58,624 bases of DNA from an uncultured Pelagibacteraceae bacterium. Lineage in GTDB: Bacteria; Pseudomonadota; Alphaproteobacteria; Pelagibacterales; Pelagibacteraceae. This document shows positions 55,885-58,624 of the stretch, piece after piece. The position numbers were made by a program, and so were the translations under genes. The DNA lies in the NCBI GenBank assembly GCA_902529645.1, contig CABZXO010000008.1, forward strand, positions 1-58,624, written 5' to 3'. Positions within the stretch are counted from its first letter, which is position 1. Every line of letters starts with the position of its first letter. The notes beneath the pieces were generated by a model that saw only the letters and a list, made by a program, of their open reading frames with translations, did no database searches and had not been told where the DNA came from.

Positions 55885-57097
55885 CCGATGCAGACTCTGT
55901 AAATCTAAGAAAATACAGAAAGTTATAGATTTTGGTAAAATACCACTTGGAAATAATCTGCTTAAAAATAAAAGGCAAAGTCTTAGAGTAAAAAAATATC
56001 CACTAATATTAAATAACTGTAAAAATTGTAATCACTTTCAATTAAGCTACTCTGTTGATCCACAAATTCTGTATGCAAAAAATTACACATATTTAAGCGG
56101 TACGGGACCTAGTATGGTTTCACATTTAAAGAAGTATTCGAATTATGTGATAAAAAAAACAAATTTGCTAAAAGATAATATTGTAGTTGATATTGGATCA
56201 AATGATGGAACATGCTTAGAAAATTTTAAGAAAAAAAAAATGAGAGTATTAGGAGTTGATCCAGCAAAAAAACCTTGTCAAGTTGCAAAATTAAGAGGCA
56301 TCAAATCTATAAATAGTTTTTTTAATAAAAAGGTTGCAGAAAAAATTACTAGAAAATATGGTAAAGTTGATTTTGTGACAAGTCATAATACTCTGGCACA
56401 TGTTGATGATATTGAAAATATATTTGAAAATATTTTCGAAATATTAAAAAAAAATGGATATTTTTGTTTTGAAATTGGTTACTTCAATGAAGTAATTAAA
56501 AATAACTATTTTGATACAATTTACCATGAACATCTCGACTATCACCATGCTAATCCATTAATAAAATTCTTAAATAAAATTGGATTTTCTATAATTGATA
56601 TAAATATTGTAAACATTCAAGGTGGCTCACTAAGAATACTTTGTAAAAAAGACTTCAAAAAAAAAATTACCAATAAGGTTAATAAATTTTTAAAAAAAGA
56701 AGAGAGGACAAATCTATATAATAAAATTTTCATAAACACCTGGGAAAAAAAAATTAAGAATTTAATGAAAGATGCAAGGGATAAAATTTTAAAAGTTTCT
56801 TCAAAAGAAATATTATATGGTTATGGATCACCAACTAAAATAATTTTATTTTTAAAACTACTAAATATACCAAAAAATAAATTGAAATGTATTTTTGAAG
56901 ATAATCTGCTTAAACAAAATAAATTTTTGCCAATTTATGGAAATAAAATAATTGGTACAAATTTTATTAAGAAATTCAAACCAAAATTTATTATCATTTT
57001 TGCATGGAATTTTGCAAAGGATATTAGAAAAAAAATAAATAAAATAGATAAAAATATAAAAATAATTGTCCCTTTACCTAAATTTAAGTTAAATTAA
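55865..57097 (+). CDS. SAM-dependent C-methyltransferase-type protein with Zn N-domain
   Basis: 410 residues in three parts. Residues ~7-60 form a zinc-binding domain (CRLCKSKKIQ, NNCKNCNHFQL); ~75-240 carry the SAM Rossmann fold (VVDIGSNDGTCLENF, VLGVDPAK, DFVTSHNTLAHVDD); the C-terminal ~300-410 includes LYGYGSPTKIILFLKLL, as in the Methyltransf_14-type C-terminal domain. This architecture is that of NDP-hexose C-methyltransferases (TylC3/NovU group) and related proteins. The DYHHANPLIKFL segment may hold catalytic His residues. Confidence 0.85.
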   Translation: MHGKKINRCRLCKSKKIQKVIDFGKIPLGNNLLKNKRQSLRVKKYPLILNNCKNCNHFQLSYSVDPQILYAKNYTYLSGTGPSMVSHLKKYSNYVIKKTNLLKDNIVVDIGSNDGTCLENFKKKKMRVLGVDPAKKPCQVAKLRGIKSINSFFNKKVAEKITRKYGKVDFVTSHNTLAHVDDIENIFENIFEILKKNGYFCFEIGYFNEVIKNNYFDTIYHEHLDYHHANPLIKFLNKIGFSIIDINIVNIQGGSLRILCKKDFKKKITNKVNKFLKKEERTNLYNKIFINTWEKKIKNLMKDARDKILKVSSKEILYGYGSPTKIILFLKLLNIPKNKLKCIFEDNLLKQNKFLPIYGNKIIGTNFIKKFKPKFIIIFAWNFAKDIRKKINKIDKNIKIIVPLPKFKLN

Positions 57098-57103
57098 ATT
57101 ATT

Positions 57104-57775
57104 ATGTTAAAAACATTCAAAAAAGTTCTAGTTATTGCTCCACATCCAGATGATGAAACTTTGGGTGTTGGAGGAACAATTAAAAAATTAAAAGATCTAA
57201 ACAAAAACATTAATTTGTTAGTTGTGGGAGGTCATCTACCTCCATTATATACGCAGAAAGAATATGAAAAGACTGAGAAAGAATGTAGAAAAGCATGTAA
57301 AATTCTTGGTGTAAAAAAAATTTTTTTTCTTAAAAAAATTGCAACTCAATTTAATGAAGAACCAGTTTCTAGATTTAACAAAAGTATAGAAAATGTTATT
57401 AAATTAGTTGATCCAGATTTAGTTTTTATACCTTTTCCAGATAGACATATAGACCACAAATTAGTGTTCGAAGCATGCATGGTATGCACAAGACCTAAAA
57501 AAAATAGTAAAATTAAAATGATACTTTCATATGAAACGTTATCTGAAACACATTGGAATGCAAATTACATTGAACCAAATTTTGTACCCGATGTATTTAT
57601 TGACATAACTAAACAATACAAATTTAAAGAAAAAGCATTGATGAAGTACTCATCACAAATTAAAAATAACAAAGCAAGAAATATTCAAGCTATTAAAGGG
57701 TTGGCAACTTTTAGGGGGAGTCAAAATAGTAAAAATTTTTGTGAAGCATTTAAGCTAATTAGAATTAATTTTTAA
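57104..57775 (+). CDS. PIG-L/LmbE-family N-deacetylase
   Basis: 223 residues. Zinc-site motif VLVIAPHPDDETLGVGGTI at the start (HPDDE), VFIPFPDRHIDHKLVFEACM with DRHIDH as second metal motif, and ETHWN. Family members deacetylate N-acetylglucosamine-linked lipids or sugars. It follows the methyltransferase by six bases. In the island it probably removes an acetyl or formyl group from a nucleotide- or lipid-linked sugar. Its end overlaps the opposing oxidoreductase by 21 bases. Confidence 0.9.
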   Translation: MLKTFKKVLVIAPHPDDETLGVGGTIKKLKDLNKNINLLVVGGHLPPLYTQKEYEKTEKECRKACKILGVKKIFFLKKIATQFNEEPVSRFNKSIENVIKLVDPDLVFIPFPDRHIDHKLVFEACMVCTRPKKNSKIKMILSYETLSETHWNANYIEPNFVPDVFIDITKQYKFKEKALMKYSSQIKNNKARNIQAIKGLATFRGSQNSKNFCEAFKLIRINF

Positions 57776-58624
57776 CTTAATTTTATCAAATAAATAAATA
57801 TTTTTTTTAATTAAATTTAAGTTGTCATTTTTCATACTTTTCATTTTTTCAATATTCATTGTTAAAAAAGCTTTAAAACAATCATGATCATTGACATAAG
57901 AAATTTTGTTTTTTTTTTCTTTAATAATGCTAATAATTTTTTTTTTAATTTTGATACCACTAAATATTTTGTCAAAAATTATTTTTGTTCCATTTGCATT
58001 TGTAAATATAATATTATTTTGATAATTTTTACTTTCTCCAATGTTAATAATAAAATTTATTTTTTGAGATTTGATTATAATATTTAATATTTTTAATTCT
58101 CTATTAATTATTTTTTTCTTAATGCTCTTAATGTGTGTTGGATTAATATTTAGATAATTAATTAATGATATTGGATATATCCCAATATCATGAAGAATTA
58201 AGAATTTATCTTTATTATTTTTCCTAAAACCAATTTTAGAGAATCCAGGTATTATAAAATTAATTTCTACTTTTTTGATTTTATTATTATTTTTATACCA
58301 AAAAATTTTCAATTTTTTAAAAGCTCTAGAATAGAAATACATTATATTTTCAAGAAAAAATTGATTTTTATATTTGGATAATTTTTTATTTATAACGGAA
58401 AATTGTTTTTTGTTTATTAGGGCAGGCTTTTCAACAATTATATTGGTTTTTTTTTCTAATAAAAAATTTATCAATTTATAATGTGTTTTAGGTGGAGTGC
58501 AGATATAGTATATGGTGTTTTTGTTTGATTTTAAAATTTTTAGTTCAAAAAAAATATTTTTTTTATTCAATATTTTTAGTATTTTTAATTTTGTTTTTTT
58601 TAAAGCAGGTATAATTCTTTTATT
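57755..58624 (-). CDS. Gfo/Idh/MocA-family oxidoreductase (5' end cut by window)
   Basis: The frame stays open from the stop at 57755 to the window edge at 58624, so the gene begins outside. The visible part (~289 codons) reads KRIIPALKKTKLKIL at the edge, then IYYICTPPKTHYKLINFLLEKKTNIIVEKPAL, the EKP motif of the Gfo/Idh/MocA fold, and LILHDIGIYPISLINYLNI with a catalytic-type His. A TTG at 58570 is not the real start: the segment before it matches the family's Rossmann start. Extremely Ile/Lys/Asn-rich. Likely reduces or oxidises an NDP-sugar. Confidence 0.82.
   Translation of the reverse strand, partial: NKRIIPALKKTKLKILKILNKKNIFFELKILKSNKNTIYYICTPPKTHYKLINFLLEKKTNIIVEKPALINKKQFSVINKKLSKYKNQFFLENIMYFYSRAFKKLKIFWYKNNNKIKKVEINFIIPGFSKIGFRKNNKDKFLILHDIGIYPISLINYLNINPTHIKSIKKKIINRELKILNIIIKSQKINFIINIGESKNYQNNIIFTNANGTKIIFDKIFSGIKIKKKIISIIKEKKNKISYVNDHDCFKAFLTMNIEKMKSMKNDNLNLIKKNIYLFDKIKLKINSN

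Larger units (their letters stand above)
47838..58624. other. AT-rich surface polysaccharide island beside 5S rRNA
   Basis: From the 5S gene to the window end all genes concern sugar nucleotides or glycan assembly (47912-58624), base composition becomes markedly more AT-rich with long A/T runs, and genes sit on both strands in short clusters. This is the genomic place and content of the SAR11 hypervariable region between 23S and 5S rRNA. The other boundary (23S) is outside the window. Confidence 0.8.

Noticed and set aside
58568..58570. TTG at 58570 as the start of the right-end oxidoreductase
   Set aside because: The frame stays open to the edge and the upstream residues match the family Rossmann domain, so the gene is truncated by the window.

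Overview
This window looks like a chromosomal segment of a SAR11 alphaproteobacterium (Pelagibacterales, Candidatus Pelagibacter type). The evidence is very low GC, lysine/asparagine/isoleucine-rich proteins, tiny or overlapping gene junctions, alphaproteobacterial gene orders (rluD-rpoH-purA, tolQRAB-pal-cpoB-tilS-ftsH-glmM, zapA-fthC), pyruvate phosphate dikinase, and a 5S rRNA gene standing alone beside a surface-polysaccharide island. The taxon is inferred from gene content and layout; no search was run.

Layout. (1) 1-2133: a small accessory patch with two overlapping type IV pilin-like genes, a 110-residue orphan, a 57-residue gene with a perfect Shine-Dalgarno, an orphan hydrophobic reading frame, and a conserved ~45-bp element present once on each side of the patch. 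(2) 2134-14426: housekeeping genes, namely ppdK-glyS-glyQ-sppA, a long-chain polyprenyl diphosphate synthase, pdxH, aroC, and dxs-ispA-xseB. (3) 14447-18913: sua5, an ABC-2 exporter pair, tRNA-Arg, rluD and rpoH. (4) 18910-34745: a long run of minus-strand genes: purA, thiD, glmM, folP, ftsH, tilS, cpoB, pal, tolBARQ, a divergent ruvC, yebC, a YmdB-like phosphoesterase, fthC, zapA and a coiled-coil gene. A clear intrinsic terminator follows pal. (5) 34799-43047: a plus-strand central-carbon and translation cluster: tkt, gap, pgk, class I fba, a thiE-like gene, efp, suhB, rpmE, trcR, rpsU and initiator tRNA. (6) 43054-46818, minus strand: a transaldolase, three-subunit proton-translocating transhydrogenase, a 36-residue cytochrome oxidase subunit IV-like peptide and rpmJ; the last two are short genes recovered here by direct reading. 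(7) 46821-58624: a sugar epimerase, 5S rRNA, then a markedly AT-rich polysaccharide island: O-antigen ligase, the complete dTDP-rhamnose set (rfbC, rfbA, rfbD, rfbB), a Wzz-like two-helix protein, a FlaA1/PglF-type dehydratase, a cupin, a C-methyltransferase-type protein, a PIG-L deacetylase and an oxidoreductase cut by the window end.

How they work together. The glycolytic/gluconeogenic block (tkt, gap, pgk, fba) and ppdK handle triose and PEP/pyruvate interconversion; dxs, ispA and the polyprenyl synthase make isoprenoids; Tol-Pal, FtsH, GlmM and the surface-sugar genes serve the envelope. The terminal island matches the position known in SAR11 genomes as a hypervariable region beside 5S rRNA, and its content suggests a strain-specific deoxysugar glycan. 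The most notable items are the paired element around the pilin patch, the apparent ATT start of rpsU, the RuvC-like gene without ruvAB beside it, and the tailoring gene set at the right end.
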